Positions 7,951 to 16,582 of a stretch of DNA of 36,776 nt are shown here, piece after piece (position 1 is the stretch's first letter; each line of letters opens with the position of its first letter). The stretch comes from Candidatus Nanosalina sp. J07AB43 (GTDB taxonomy: Archaea; Nanohalarchaeota; Nanosalinia; Nanosalinales; Nanosalinaceae): the NCBI GenBank assembly GCA_000220375.1, contig GL982576.1, forward strand, positions 289,750 through 326,525. The letters are read 5' to 3'. The notes beneath the pieces were generated by a model. It did not search any database. It was given only the letters and a program-made list of their open reading frames with translations, and was not told the origin of the DNA. The position numbers and the translations under genes are program-made.

Positions 7951-8751
7951 TTAAACCATATCCAGCTCAGATATGGCAAGATTGAATCTATCGTTTCTGT
8001 AAAGTACTGCGCCAAATAAGATTGCGACAATGACCGGAACAATATTCAGGTAATACAAGTTCACTACACCCCAGAGAAACACAAAACTAACCATGTCATC
8101 CAGAAAGTATTCAGTATTTTCTAATCTTTCAGAAAGTCTTTCTGTATTCAGAGCTGAGTTTAAAACCAGTATAGATACAGTGCCGGAAAGTATCCACCCC
8201 GCAAAATTTGAGAGCGGAACACCGTAGAAAAAACCTCCTGAATAGTTCCAGATACCTAGTGATACCGCAGCAGGATCAAGCACAGAATCAACGGCTAACA
8301 GAGCAGCAAGGGATCCAAAAACATTCTTAACAAAGCCCTTGACTTCGAAGAGACTGATAAAGAGAACAGAGTTCAGCACCAGAGGTATGAAGAATACAGG
8401 AAGACCAATAGGGATGCCGTAAATCATTGGACCAAGCTCTACACCATAGCTAAACTCTCCGTATGGAAAACCTGTCTGGATCCCAATAAACTCTATAATA
8501 TAAGCATACAAAGTTACCGCGAGAATAGCCAGCCCTGACTTAACGTCTATCAAGGGCTTGATACCTGATATAAGAGGAAGCCTCATAACCAGTGTACCAA
8601 AGAGAACCATCAACGGGTTGAACTCAAGGAATTCTGGTAGGAAACCTTCAGCCGAAGCCACAAATCCTAGGGCTCCAAAAAGAGGAAAGATAACTGATAT
8701 CGTAAACCTATTTTCCCTGACAAGCTGTTCAAGACTATCAGGTTTATACAT
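7951..8751 (-). CDS. cruF: CruF-like carotenoid hydratase (bisanhydrobacterioruberin hydratase)
   Basis: This polytopic membrane protein of about 266 residues matches the carotenoid-biosynthesis CruF family (formerly DUF422). Polar signatures lie between helices: an FPYGEFSYG loop, PIGLPVFFIPL, and DxxLDPAAVSLGIWNYSGGFFYGVPLSNFAGW. In haloarchaea CruF hydrates the C50 carotenoid ends to give bacterioruberin. The gene follows the lycopene elongase gene with an 8-nt overlap if ATG 8751 is used; TTG 8757 is the alternative. The preceding desaturase and elongase, in the order known from haloarchaea (crtD-lyeJ-cruF), strongly support the role. Confidence 0.88.
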   Translation of the reverse strand: MYKPDSLEQLVRENRFTISVIFPLFGALGFVASAEGFLPEFLEFNPLMVLFGTLVMRLPLISGIKPLIDVKSGLAILAVTLYAYIIEFIGIQTGFPYGEFSYGVELGPMIYGIPIGLPVFFIPLVLNSVLFISLFEVKGFVKNVFGSLAALLAVDSVLDPAAVSLGIWNYSGGFFYGVPLSNFAGWILSGTVSILVLNSALNTERLSERLENTEYFLDDMVSFVFLWGVVNLYYLNIVPVIVAILFGAVLYRNDRFNLAISELDMV

Positions 8752-9573
8752 GTACAAGCACCCAAAGGCCGGAAATAGCGATCACCATACCTGTAAACGC
8801 ATTGATATACGGGAACCACCAATAGGCTCGTGAATCATCTATATCCAGATAAAATACCAGTGTGGTCAAAACCGGGTATATCAGGAATATTGTTCCCAGA
8901 TACACGCTGTGGAGTGTCATTGCCGCAGCTGACAGAATCCAGACAGCCGTTACATATCCGTACGCACCAGTCCTGCCCAGATATGTGGCAGTAGTCCGGA
9001 TTCCTGCTTCCCTGTCCGGCTTGATGTCAGGTATCGCGGAGAACGTATGCATCGACATTGTCCATAGCCAAGCACCCGCCATGACAGCAACAGGAGGAAG
9101 TGATCCACTCAACCAGGTATACGTGATAAAGAAAGGAAAAGCGTAAAGGCCGTTTGAGATAGAATCAAGGTAGGGTTTTGTCTTGAATCTAAAGGGGGGT
9201 GCACTGTACTGATAGCTTAACCCTAAAAACACCAGCATAAGAGGATAAACCCTCTGCGGCAACGACAATGCCACAGGGATCGCAGCCAGTGCTGATAGAC
9301 CTATTATGGAATCAACTATCCTTGAGGATCTGTAGCTCTCCTCTTTCTCATCTTTTTTGGGGTTTTCCTCATCAATATCTCTGTCAAAGTAATCGTTTAT
9401 TCCATACAGCATGATGTTTGCAGGTATCAAAAAGTAAAGCCCTACAGCAAGGTTGTGTAATGTGAGGAAGTTAGAGGTCTCTGAAACCCCGAATATCATT
9501 CCTAGTAGTGCTGGCCCTGCCAGATACAGCCAGAACCTTGGTCTTGAGAGCTTGAAAATATATCTTAACTCAT
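8744..9573 (-). CDS. lyeJ: UbiA-family lycopene elongase (LyeJ-like), start disrupted by one-base loss
   Basis: The protein is a UbiA prenyltransferase with about eight to nine helices, a first Asp-rich motif NDYFDRDID and a second, PDIKPDREAGI. In haloarchaea the enzyme adds C5 units to both ends of lycopene. The frame is open upstream of the first in-frame ATG (9499) and encodes a typical UbiA N-terminus, KLSRPRFWLYLAGPALLG, but has no start codon. An ATG at 9573-9571 overlaps the desaturase stop as ATGA and runs into a stop after two codons. Adding one T to the minus-strand TT at 9568-9567 gives MSLRYIFKLSRPRF in frame. I annotate this repaired start. It is the middle gene of the carotenoid operon. 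Confidence 0.85.
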
Positions 9574-11039
9574 TCCAAATCCTCTACCACCTTCTCAGCA
9601 GCATGTTCACCACTGATAAGGCACATCGGAACACCTATACCAGGATTGGTGTACTGCCCTGTATAGTACATATTCTCCATCTGTTTTGACCTTTGCTTTG
9701 GTCTAAATACAGAGGTTTGTCTCAGTGTGTGAGCTATTCCAAGCGCTGTCCCATTAAAGCTGTTGTACCTTCTCTGGAACTCTTCACCGGCAAAGATCTT
9801 TTCATATTCAATTCTTCCCCTAAGATCTGTATCGGCGTTCTCCTCAAGATCGTCAAGAATCATCTCCTTGAATCTTTGTCTGTCCTCTTCGTCTAACTCC
9901 ATCTCCGCTGCAATAGGTACAAGTACAAACATAGCTGACTTACCTTCAGGAGCTACCGCGTCATCAGTATCAGACGCGTTGCAGACATAATAGGCAGGAT
10001 TATCAGGCATTTCAGGATCTTCAAATATCTTGTCAAAGTGATCATTCCAGTCCTCAGGAAGAACCAAGGTATGATGGTCTATATTATCAAGCTCTCCTTC
10101 TACACCAAGATACATCAGGAAAGCGCCCGGAGCATAGGTTCTAGAGTTCCAGTAATCCTCGTCATAGGTAGTATACTCATCCGGTAGAAGCTCTACCTCA
10201 GTAAACGCATAATCTGCACCCGATACAACAGCATCGGCTTCGATTCTTCTGTTTTCAGTCTCGACCACGTTTTTGCCGTTCTCTCTATCAATCCTCTTGA
10301 CTTCCTCTCCTGTGGAAAACTCTGCGCCCTGCTCCTGTGCAAGCTGCTTCATACCTTCAACAACTGAATAAACGCCTCCTTCAGGATAATAAACACCCAT
10401 ATTGAAGTCGACGTGACTCATCAGATTATACAGCGCAGGAGTATTTGTAGGTGAACCCCCAAGGAAGACGAGAGTATACTGCATTACCTGCTGAAGCTTT
10501 GGATTGTCAAAATATTCTTCAACATGGTCCTGCATTTTCTTTATCAAACTGATTCCTCTGGCATTTTTCAGTACATCAAGAGACAGGTAGTCACGGAAGT
10601 TATTCCTGTCTTTTAATACAAACTCATTCATACCTATCTCATATGTCTCTTTCGACTTCTGAAGGTAGCTCTCAAAGGCTTCTTCGGCACCGTCCTCATA
10701 GGTTTCAAACAACTTGCCAGCTTTCTCAGGGTCAGCCGGTACATCCATCTGATCGCCGTCCTTGAAAAATATCCTATAGTTCGGATCTAGCCTTGTCAGC
10801 GAGTAGTAATCCTCCGGTTCGTGGTCAAATTTCCCGAAAAATCTGTCAAATATATCAGGCATCAGGTACCAAGAAGGACCCATATCAAACTTAAATCCGT
10901 CCTCTTCAAGCACAGATGCACGGCCACCAACCTGCTTATTTTTTTCAACTACCTCCACATCAAGGCCTTCATCCGCAAGAAATGAAGCAGCTGACAGACC
11001 TCCAAAACCTGCACCAACTATCACGACTTTATTGTTCAT
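9570..11039 (-). CDS. crtI: CrtI-type carotenoid desaturase (phytoene desaturase, or CrtD-like)
   Basis: This 489-residue flavoprotein has an N-terminal FAD-binding GAGFGG (residues 9-14) followed by ASFLADEGLDVEVVEKN. The C-terminal FAD/carotenoid motif TGQYTNPGIGVPMCLISGEHAAE lies near residues 455-480. It should introduce double bonds stepwise into phytoene to give lycopene, at the membrane face. The gene order desaturase-elongase-cruF matches haloarchaeal crtD-lyeJ-cruF, so this copy could instead be the 3,4-desaturase CrtD, or do both jobs, as no second desaturase is seen here. ATG 11039 has a TATA-like box 27 nt upstream. Confidence 0.9.
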   Translation of the reverse strand: MNNKVVIVGAGFGGLSAASFLADEGLDVEVVEKNKQVGGRASVLEEDGFKFDMGPSWYLMPDIFDRFFGKFDHEPEDYYSLTRLDPNYRIFFKDGDQMDVPADPEKAGKLFETYEDGAEEAFESYLQKSKETYEIGMNEFVLKDRNNFRDYLSLDVLKNARGISLIKKMQDHVEEYFDNPKLQQVMQYTLVFLGGSPTNTPALYNLMSHVDFNMGVYYPEGGVYSVVEGMKQLAQEQGAEFSTGEEVKRIDRENGKNVVETENRRIEADAVVSGADYAFTEVELLPDEYTTYDEDYWNSRTYAPGAFLMYLGVEGELDNIDHHTLVLPEDWNDHFDKIFEDPEMPDNPAYYVCNASDTDDAVAPEGKSAMFVLVPIAAEMELDEEDRQRFKEMILDDLEENADTDLRGRIEYEKIFAGEEFQRRYNSFNGTALGIAHTLRQTSVFRPKQRSKQMENMYYTGQYTNPGIGVPMCLISGEHAAEKVVEDLE

Positions 11040-11056
11040 AAGTTAACATTGGTAGC

Positions 11057-11066
11057 ATATTCTTAA
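11057..11066 (-). promoter_or_regulatory. TATA-like box for the carotenoid operon
   Basis: The minus-strand sequence ttaagaatat ends the 75-nt gap between divergent carotenoid-locus genes, with its first base 27 nt from the desaturase ATG. The gap must hold promoters for both directions. Confidence 0.45.
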
Positions 11067-11114
11067 GGTGTTTGCGAAACTAAACAAATTAGCGGAGAGT
11101 GAAACAAGAATCCC

Positions 11115-12071
11115 TTGAATAAGACGAACCTGAAGAAACCTCTGATGTTCGGTTTTACGACCCTGCTGTTCATTTCGATGCTGTACCTTTCCGACTTCGA
11201 CAGATCTATGGAAGCCCTGAGGCAAGCCCATCATCATCTGCTTGCTGCAGGATTTATGCTTGCAAATGCTCCAGTGCTGATCTATGCAAAGGTCTGGAAG
11301 AATATGCTATATATCTCAGATGTAAGCCTGTCATACAGGACTTCGCTCAAAGTTGTGCTTGCCAACACCTTTGTTAATAACCTGACACCTTTCGGAAACA
11401 TAGGAGGTGAGGCAGCTGCAACACTCTACATCTCGAAGCTCACGGACAGGAAAAAATCACAGATATTCTCAGCAGTCTTTTCAGCAAGCATCATAAACTT
11501 CACGCCTTTGATCGTTCTAGGCCTAACTGGAGGTGTACTACTAGGCTACATCAGTCTAGAGCAGATTCTAGCAGGTTTAACTATTATCGCTCTAGTATAT
11601 CTAGCGCTTGTTTACGGATCTAAAATAGGGTTTTCAGATCCTCTACCTGTCAGGGTCGAAAAGTTTCTCTCAGAGACAGCTAGTGAACTCAGTAAATTGA
11701 AAGGTAGAAAGAAAGAAGTCGGTTTTCTCCTGCTTTTGACCCATGTAGCAGCACTTTCCTCAATAGCGTCAGTACATGCTATAGGGTTTTCACTCGGTTA
11801 TAGTCTGTCGATACCTTTGTTGGTAGTTGCTGTGCCGCTGGCAAGGATTGGAAATTATGCCCCGACACCAGGAGGATCAATAGCATATGAAGCGACTCTA
11901 ACAGGCATTCTCACCTATCTATTTCCTGTACCGCTACAGAGTGCAGTTCTAATAACAGCAATATACAGAGCCATAACATACTACACAGGGATAGCTGCAG
12001 GATATATAGGAGTAAGTATGCTGGAATTTGAGGGCGAAAACCTATTTAACGGAGACCCAGGTGAAACATAA
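11115..12071 (+). CDS. YbhN/UPF0104-family (flippase-like) integral membrane protein
   Basis: This 318-residue protein has about eight helices and the family's conserved loops: NNLTPFGNIGGEAAATLY at about residues 92-110 and NYAPTPGGSIAYEATLTG near residue 255. Related domains occur in lysyl-PG synthase/flippases and in archaeal AglD, so lipid-linked transport is a reasonable guess, not proven. The start used is TTG 11115. A GTG at 11101 would join in frame only if one C of the CCC at 11112-11114 were removed, giving MKQESLNKTN. Because it lies between the desaturase and phytoene synthase genes, it may handle carotenoid or polar-lipid placement. Confidence 0.75.
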   Translation: MNKTNLKKPLMFGFTTLLFISMLYLSDFDRSMEALRQAHHHLLAAGFMLANAPVLIYAKVWKNMLYISDVSLSYRTSLKVVLANTFVNNLTPFGNIGGEAAATLYISKLTDRKKSQIFSAVFSASIINFTPLIVLGLTGGVLLGYISLEQILAGLTIIALVYLALVYGSKIGFSDPLPVRVEKFLSETASELSKLKGRKKEVGFLLLLTHVAALSSIASVHAIGFSLGYSLSIPLLVVAVPLARIGNYAPTPGGSIAYEATLTGILTYLFPVPLQSAVLITAIYRAITYYTGIAAGYIGVSMLEFEGENLFNGDPGET

Positions 12072-12073
12072 TC

Positions 12074-12553
12074 ATGGTTAGTCTTCCCAAGAGAAAGTAC
12101 ATAGTACCAACTTGGGGTTTTACAGCCTCCCTAGGCTGGGTGCTTACAATTGCAATGAGTTATGTAGGTTTCTATACGACTGAAGTACTGGTGATGTGGA
12201 CGGTTTTGATGGCTATCCCTGTAACATTTACCCTTTTACTATGGCAGGATAGTAGATCCAATAAACTACTGAACTTCTGGGCTCTAGCTGTACCTTTGCT
12301 GTTGATGGTAAACTTTCTAACGCCTTACAGCCTGTCTCTGTATAGCTACTTTCACCTTTGGATGATCTCCGGTACAGCAGGACTTTACTACACTGCTAAA
12401 AAAGTACCTTCTCCATATAATAAAGTATACAAGTATGGTGTCTACGCCTCACTGGCGGCGGTCCCCTTAGTGTTCTACAGGCCTTACTTGACGCCTGTTC
12501 CTGCGGCGGTCGTCCAAGGCGGTCCGATGCTGTACGATTACTTCAGAAACTAG
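12074..12553 (+). CDS. unknown polytopic membrane protein in the carotenoid locus
   Basis: This 159-residue protein has about five hydrophobic helices and few charged residues. It starts 2 nt after the stop of the YbhN-like gene and ends 3 nt before phytoene synthase, so the three are certainly one transcript. Its size and topology could suggest a carotenoid cyclase-like or isomerase-like membrane subunit, but I cannot see the Pro-Glu-rich motifs of the heterodimeric lycopene cyclases. Its position makes a role in carotenoid synthesis or membrane placement likely. It deserves structure-based comparison. Confidence 0.7.
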   Translation: MVSLPKRKYIVPTWGFTASLGWVLTIAMSYVGFYTTEVLVMWTVLMAIPVTFTLLLWQDSRSNKLLNFWALAVPLLLMVNFLTPYSLSLYSYFHLWMISGTAGLYYTAKKVPSPYNKVYKYGVYASLAAVPLVFYRPYLTPVPAAVVQGGPMLYDYFRN

Positions 12554-12556
12554 AAG

Positions 12557-13384
12557 GTGAAAAAATTGGATCAAGACCTGAAACAGATATTCAGCGGCAA
12601 CTCTACCTCGTACTACTACAGCAGCTTGTTCTTCCGGAAAGATGTGCGGGAGGATGTATTCAAGCTGTACGCCTATGTGAGAACTGCAGACGACTTTGTA
12701 GACGAGAAACCTCAGCAACCTGAGAAACTTGAGCAATTTAGAGACAAGACACTGGAAAACTGGAGATCGGGAGAAAGCGGTGACAAGATAGTTGATTACT
12801 TTCTAGAGGTAGCCAGAGAAAACGACTTTGAGAAGGAATGGGCAGAAGCGTTTATCGACTCCATGAAGATGGACACCAAGAAGGACGAATACGCAACCAT
12901 GGAGGAGACTCTTGAATACATCTATGGATCAGCAGAAGTAATAGGATTAATGATGGCGCGTCTTCTAGATCTTGACAGCGAATCAGAAGAATATGCCTGT
13001 ATGTTAGGCCGTTCAATGCAGTACTGCAACTTCCTGAGAGATATAGAGGAGGACTACAGACTTGGAAGACGTTACATGCCCATGGAGGAAATGGAGAGGT
13101 TTGGAATAGAAACACTTGAACCTGGAAGGGTCAATGAAGAGAAATTCAGGATATTTATGAAAGAGCAGATCAAGCAGTACTTTGAATGGCAAGAAGAGGC
13201 TGAAAAAGGCTTAAAGTACATACCTTACAGGGAGAGAGTTCCTGTAACACTGTCTTCAAGGCTATACAAATGGACTGCAAAACAGATACACTCCAACCCA
13301 ATGATCGTCTACGACAGAAAAGTTAGGCCATCAAAAACCAGGATTTCCGTAGAACTCCTGAAAGCGTTCTCGGGAATCAAGTAA
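12557..13384 (+). CDS. crtB: phytoene synthase
   Basis: This soluble all-alpha enzyme of 275 residues condenses two GGPP molecules to phytoene. Both Asp-rich magnesium-binding motifs are present: RTADDFVDE near residue 45 and NFLRDIEEDYRLGRRYMP near residue 157. The N-terminal NSTSYYYSSLFF and the C-terminal helices fit squalene/phytoene synthases. The length is normal for the family. It starts at GTG 12557, directly after the unknown membrane protein. It feeds the oppositely transcribed desaturase-elongase-CruF operon; its GGPP substrate would come from the prenyl synthase encoded at 29936. Confidence 0.92.
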   Translation: MKKLDQDLKQIFSGNSTSYYYSSLFFRKDVREDVFKLYAYVRTADDFVDEKPQQPEKLEQFRDKTLENWRSGESGDKIVDYFLEVARENDFEKEWAEAFIDSMKMDTKKDEYATMEETLEYIYGSAEVIGLMMARLLDLDSESEEYACMLGRSMQYCNFLRDIEEDYRLGRRYMPMEEMERFGIETLEPGRVNEEKFRIFMKEQIKQYFEWQEEAEKGLKYIPYRERVPVTLSSRLYKWTAKQIHSNPMIVYDRKVRPSKTRISVELLKAFSGIK

Positions 13385-13418
13385 CATTAAAGATCCACAT
13401 AAATCATAGTAAATTACT

Positions 13419-13649
13419 GTGGCATTCTCAAGATTGGTTTACGAGGCTGAGGCAGGAGGGATAGAAAAGATCCGACGAGGAGAAGTACTTCCGTTTAACT
13501 CAGATCTTGAAGTTAAGAACATTACCGTAGGCGAAGACGGACAGTGGGTAGTAGTAACCTATAACAACCTGACAAAAAACTCAGAGGGAAGTTTCATGAT
13601 ACCCTGTGAGAGAGTGGTAAGACTGGGCGGACCCGACGAAATATCATAG
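13419..13649 (+). CDS. small hypothetical protein, 76 aa
   Basis: This beta-rich small protein starts at GTG 13419, 34 nt after crtB. A TATA-like attaaaga (13386-13393) about 29 nt upstream suggests its own promoter. It contains EDGQWVVVTYNN and ends with PCERVVRLGGPDEIS. The pattern of short beta strands ending in a P..R-hydrophobic turn is loosely like the small protein encoded at 34586-34840, but the resemblance is weak. The function is unknown. Confidence 0.55.
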   Translation: MAFSRLVYEAEAGGIEKIRRGEVLPFNSDLEVKNITVGEDGQWVVVTYNNLTKNSEGSFMIPCERVVRLGGPDEIS

Positions 13650-13654
13650 AGAAT

Positions 13655-14227
13655 TCAAAGAACAGTTCCTGATCTGAAAGGCACTTCAATATGTTGCTCG
13701 GCCACATTAAAGCTAACAACCCCTTGAACTCTGACATCCTTCTGACCGTTCTTGATACTCTGCATTATCTGTCTCGAATCTGAGATACCGGATATATCCA
13801 AACTGTACTCGACTGCTGACATCCTACTTTCCTCCGGAGGAACAACACTGGATCCTAGTATTTGACCTCTCTTCACAGTATCTTCGTCCAGTAAGATGCT
13901 GTAGTCAATCTTCTTTATTTCAGCCTGCACAAAGTTCGGATTAAAGATTTCCGAGTCCACAACAAAAGATATCTCACCGTTAGATAAGCTTTCTGCTTTT
14001 ACCTCTGTGTCCTGTACAACAGGCTGCTGTAACTCGGTCTGACCTGAAAACATTCCGGTAACTGACTGATCAGAAGGCATCAATACAGCAGACGAACCGA
14101 AGAAACCTATAGTCAGGGCCAGAGTCAAGACAGCATAGCCTGACTCGGATGAACTCAAGGCCTTGTTCTGTTTCTCAACTACTCGCTGCCTGACAGATTC
14201 ATCTGATTTATTTTCCTTTTTACTCAT
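13655..14227 (-). CDS. membrane-anchored LEA14/WHy-domain-like protein
   Basis: This 190-residue protein has a charged cytoplasmic start, one transmembrane helix at about residues 30-50 and an extracytoplasmic beta-sandwich. The latter shows the LEA_2/WHy pattern: a strand leading to NPNFVQAEIKKIDYSILLD, then GxxLGSSVVPPEES, then a second strand set. The Asn-Pro-Asn motif after a strand is diagnostic for the WHy fold. Such proteins are linked to desiccation and osmotic stress; an anchored version fits a hypersaline lifestyle. It is convergent with the 13419 gene. The domain call rests on the motif pattern alone. Confidence 0.65.
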   Translation of the reverse strand: MSKKENKSDESVRQRVVEKQNKALSSSESGYAVLTLALTIGFFGSSAVLMPSDQSVTGMFSGQTELQQPVVQDTEVKAESLSNGEISFVVDSEIFNPNFVQAEIKKIDYSILLDEDTVKRGQILGSSVVPPEESRMSAVEYSLDISGISDSRQIMQSIKNGQKDVRVQGVVSFNVAEQHIEVPFRSGTVL

Positions 14228-14327
14228 AATTATGCAATTGTTGCAGTGGGTCTATAGTTTAATTTAATTGTCTAAAGATCTAGATATAAAACAAATGCAT
14301 TCTACCAACTAGAAACATGGTGCCTTG

Positions 14328-14585
14328 ATGAAGTTTAACGAAGAGATGTATAGTAAGGATGCAGGAAAACAGATAAGTCAGGCTCTTCAGCAGACAGTCA
14401 AGAGACTGGTTTCCAAGAGGCTAGATGATATGGAATGTCAAGCCTGTGGTTCTGAGGAGCTGAAGGCTGAAGCAGAAAACCCGACTGAAGAAGAGGTTAG
14501 AGGATATTCCAAGTGCACTGAATGCGGTGAAAGGATGAGTATTGAGATAGACTACAAGGATTTGAGCTCAGTCATCAGTTCTTAA
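14328..14585 (+). CDS. zinc-ribbon protein, 85 aa
   Basis: An N-terminal helical part (about 35 residues) is followed by a treble-clef-like zinc ribbon, CQACG and CTECG, about 27 residues apart. This would bind one zinc and may contact nucleic acid or protein. The start is ATG 14328; a TTG directly before it adds one residue. A TATA-like gatataaaac lies about 40 nt upstream at 14283-14292, so a short leader is possible. Its stop overlaps the stop of the DUF192 gene on the other strand by 4 nt. Confidence 0.65.
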   Translation: MKFNEEMYSKDAGKQISQALQQTVKRLVSKRLDDMECQACGSEELKAEAENPTEEEVRGYSKCTECGERMSIEIDYKDLSSVISS

Positions 14586-15118
14586 TCAGAGAGATTGAAC
14601 GATACTTTATCCCCTTTCTCAATACCTTCCTGATCTGTAAAGTTCCTGTTGGTCTCTATAACGTACTTGGCAGGGCCTTCACTTGAGTAAAGCTCTAAAT
14701 TCTCCTCGGTTACGTTTGGCTGTGGCTCTGCCTCCTGAATAGCTCTAATAGTTTTCTCAGCTGTCACAAATATAATGTCCAGTGGAATATACGTGTTTTT
14801 CATCCAGAATGTTCTGTTAGAGGAGTCATCCCAGATAAACAGCATTCCAGAATCATTGTCCAGAGATCTCCTGTTCATCAGACCGTTTTTTCGTTCTTCC
14901 CTCGTTTCAGCTTTCTCAAGCTGCAGCTCTGCCAGAGTTTTGTTCCCTTCCAGGAAAACTGTACTGACCGGCGAGTTATTAGCCTCCTCCATATCAATAT
15001 GGCTCATAGACCTGTTTACCTCAAACCTCTCCTTAAGAGGATGCTGAAACGCTGCCACCCCAACAATGAGAGTCAACAACAGTACTACAGAGAGGAAATA
15101 CCTTTTCTGATCCTCCAT
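14582..15118 (-). CDS. DUF192 family secreted/anchored protein
   Basis: The mature part matches the DUF192 (COG1430) family: AELQLEKAETREERKNGLMNR, GMLFIWDDSS, RTFWMKNTYIPLDIIFV and the IxAIQEAEPQ region. I start it at ATG 15118, which puts a hydrophobic signal or anchor (YFLSVVLLLTLIVGVAAF) at residues 7-24 with positively charged residues before it; ATG 15190 would add 24 residues before the signal. The protein probably faces outside the cell. The family is widespread and its biochemical role remains unassigned. Confidence 0.8.
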   Translation of the reverse strand: MEDQKRYFLSVVLLLTLIVGVAAFQHPLKERFEVNRSMSHIDMEEANNSPVSTVFLEGNKTLAELQLEKAETREERKNGLMNRRSLDNDSGMLFIWDDSSNRTFWMKNTYIPLDIIFVTAEKTIRAIQEAEPQPNVTEENLELYSSEGPAKYVIETNRNFTDQEGIEKGDKVSFNLSD

Positions 15119-15217
15119 GCAAGCATTGAGATTACTACACCTTTTGAACCTTACCCTCTTAGACACAGCGGTTAAATCACTTATCGACAAACCCTTAACA
15201 GAGGTGTATCAAGGAGT

Positions 15218-16582
15218 TTGAACGACTTTGTCGACAGGTTCTCAGAAGAGCTGGAGGATAAAAAACAAGACATAAGAGACAGCCTGGATCAAGATTTAGG
15301 GTCAGGTTCAACTGAGAACGTCGAAAAGAGATTTCAGCAGGTTTACACATCTAGCAAAGTTGAGGAACTTGGTGAAGAAGTCAGGGTGCTAGCTACAGAC
15401 GCAGGCAGGAATGAGATGGAGCTGAAGAACAACACAAGACTCTACATAGTTCAAGCTGCAGCCGTCGATACTAAGGGAGAAATTTCGAAGTCCTTAGACC
15501 TAGATTCTGTTAAAGTATACAGACAGAGAGACTACGAGAAATTCATGCAGAGAGCCTCGGAGCTAGAGGAAGTCAATTCGATACTAGAGGCGCTGGATCA
15601 GAGGCCCGCAAGAGAAAAAACAATTATACTCATAGATGGAACGCTCCTCACCAGGCTATTAACTGTACCAGAGCCTCTGGATATATCAAAAAACCGGGAG
15701 ATAAGAGTTAAGCTTATGGATGCTTTTGGAGAGCTCATTGAACGCACACAAAACAATAGCAATATCGTACTGGCAGGTGTTTCAAAGGACTCAAACTCCA
15801 GCATACTTTACAGAAAGATAGTAGGCGACTTGCTTGAAACCAAGATCAAGAAACTTGAAACAGAAAAACTTGAATCCATAGGATTTGAAGACAAACAATT
15901 CCTATTGAAAAACTATCACAGGATAAGATACAACCCTCAAGAAATCAGGCAAAACCTTGAAAACCTCCGGAAATCCAACGCCGACCAAGAAAAAGTCAAG
16001 CAGATTGAAAAACTCGTCGAAAAATACAGAGTAAGAGTATCAGACACCGAGCTCATAGAAAGAATGACCTCAAAGCCAGGATTCACAAAACCCCTCAGAA
16101 TAGGAAAGATAAAACCTGACTTCTTTTCAGCCATCGAAAAATTCCAGCAGAACAGGGAAAACTACCTGAAAGACACTTTTCCGCAGGTCCACAATGAAGA
16201 AGGAGATAGCTTCGTAGAAAGATATCAAGACGCGATACAGAGGATTAAGGATGCGCCAGGCGTTGTTAGTACTTATTACAAGCCATCAGAAAGAGACTCA
16301 GCACTCAGAGTAGATTTACTAAACCACGATATAGACGGTACAGACCTGATGGACTGCGACAAACAGGAGTTTGTCAACATAAACAAAAAAGTACGTGAGG
16401 TTCTCAGGTTGCTGAAAAGTGGCTATGCAGGGGAGGAGATGCACAACGTATGGATTAGCCAAGCGGATAACTCGGCATCCCTGAAAAACAGCGATCTTGA
16501 AAAAATCTACAAACCTATCATATCAAAACAGTTAGACATCAACTTGAGAAATTACATGAGGAGGAGAGACAAGCGTGCCTGA
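15218..16582 (+). CDS. nurA: NurA nuclease
   Basis: NurA is the 5'-3' end-resection nuclease that works with the HerA translocase and Mre11-Rad50 at double-strand breaks. Metal-binding acidic residues are visible as Asp61 (LATDAGRNE) and Asp140 (IILIDGTLL), both after hydrophobic strands as in the RNase H-like NurA fold. The length (454 residues) is within the family range. The start used is TTG 15218, with an upstream purine-rich aaggag only 1 nt away. A GTG at 15204 would fit if one T were missing in the TTT at 15217-15219. It heads the repair operon and overlaps herA by 8 nt. Confidence 0.85.
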   Translation: MNDFVDRFSEELEDKKQDIRDSLDQDLGSGSTENVEKRFQQVYTSSKVEELGEEVRVLATDAGRNEMELKNNTRLYIVQAAAVDTKGEISKSLDLDSVKVYRQRDYEKFMQRASELEEVNSILEALDQRPAREKTIILIDGTLLTRLLTVPEPLDISKNREIRVKLMDAFGELIERTQNNSNIVLAGVSKDSNSSILYRKIVGDLLETKIKKLETEKLESIGFEDKQFLLKNYHRIRYNPQEIRQNLENLRKSNADQEKVKQIEKLVEKYRVRVSDTELIERMTSKPGFTKPLRIGKIKPDFFSAIEKFQQNRENYLKDTFPQVHNEEGDSFVERYQDAIQRIKDAPGVVSTYYKPSERDSALRVDLLNHDIDGTDLMDCDKQEFVNINKKVREVLRLLKSGYAGEEMHNVWISQADNSASLKNSDLEKIYKPIISKQLDINLRNYMRRRDKRA

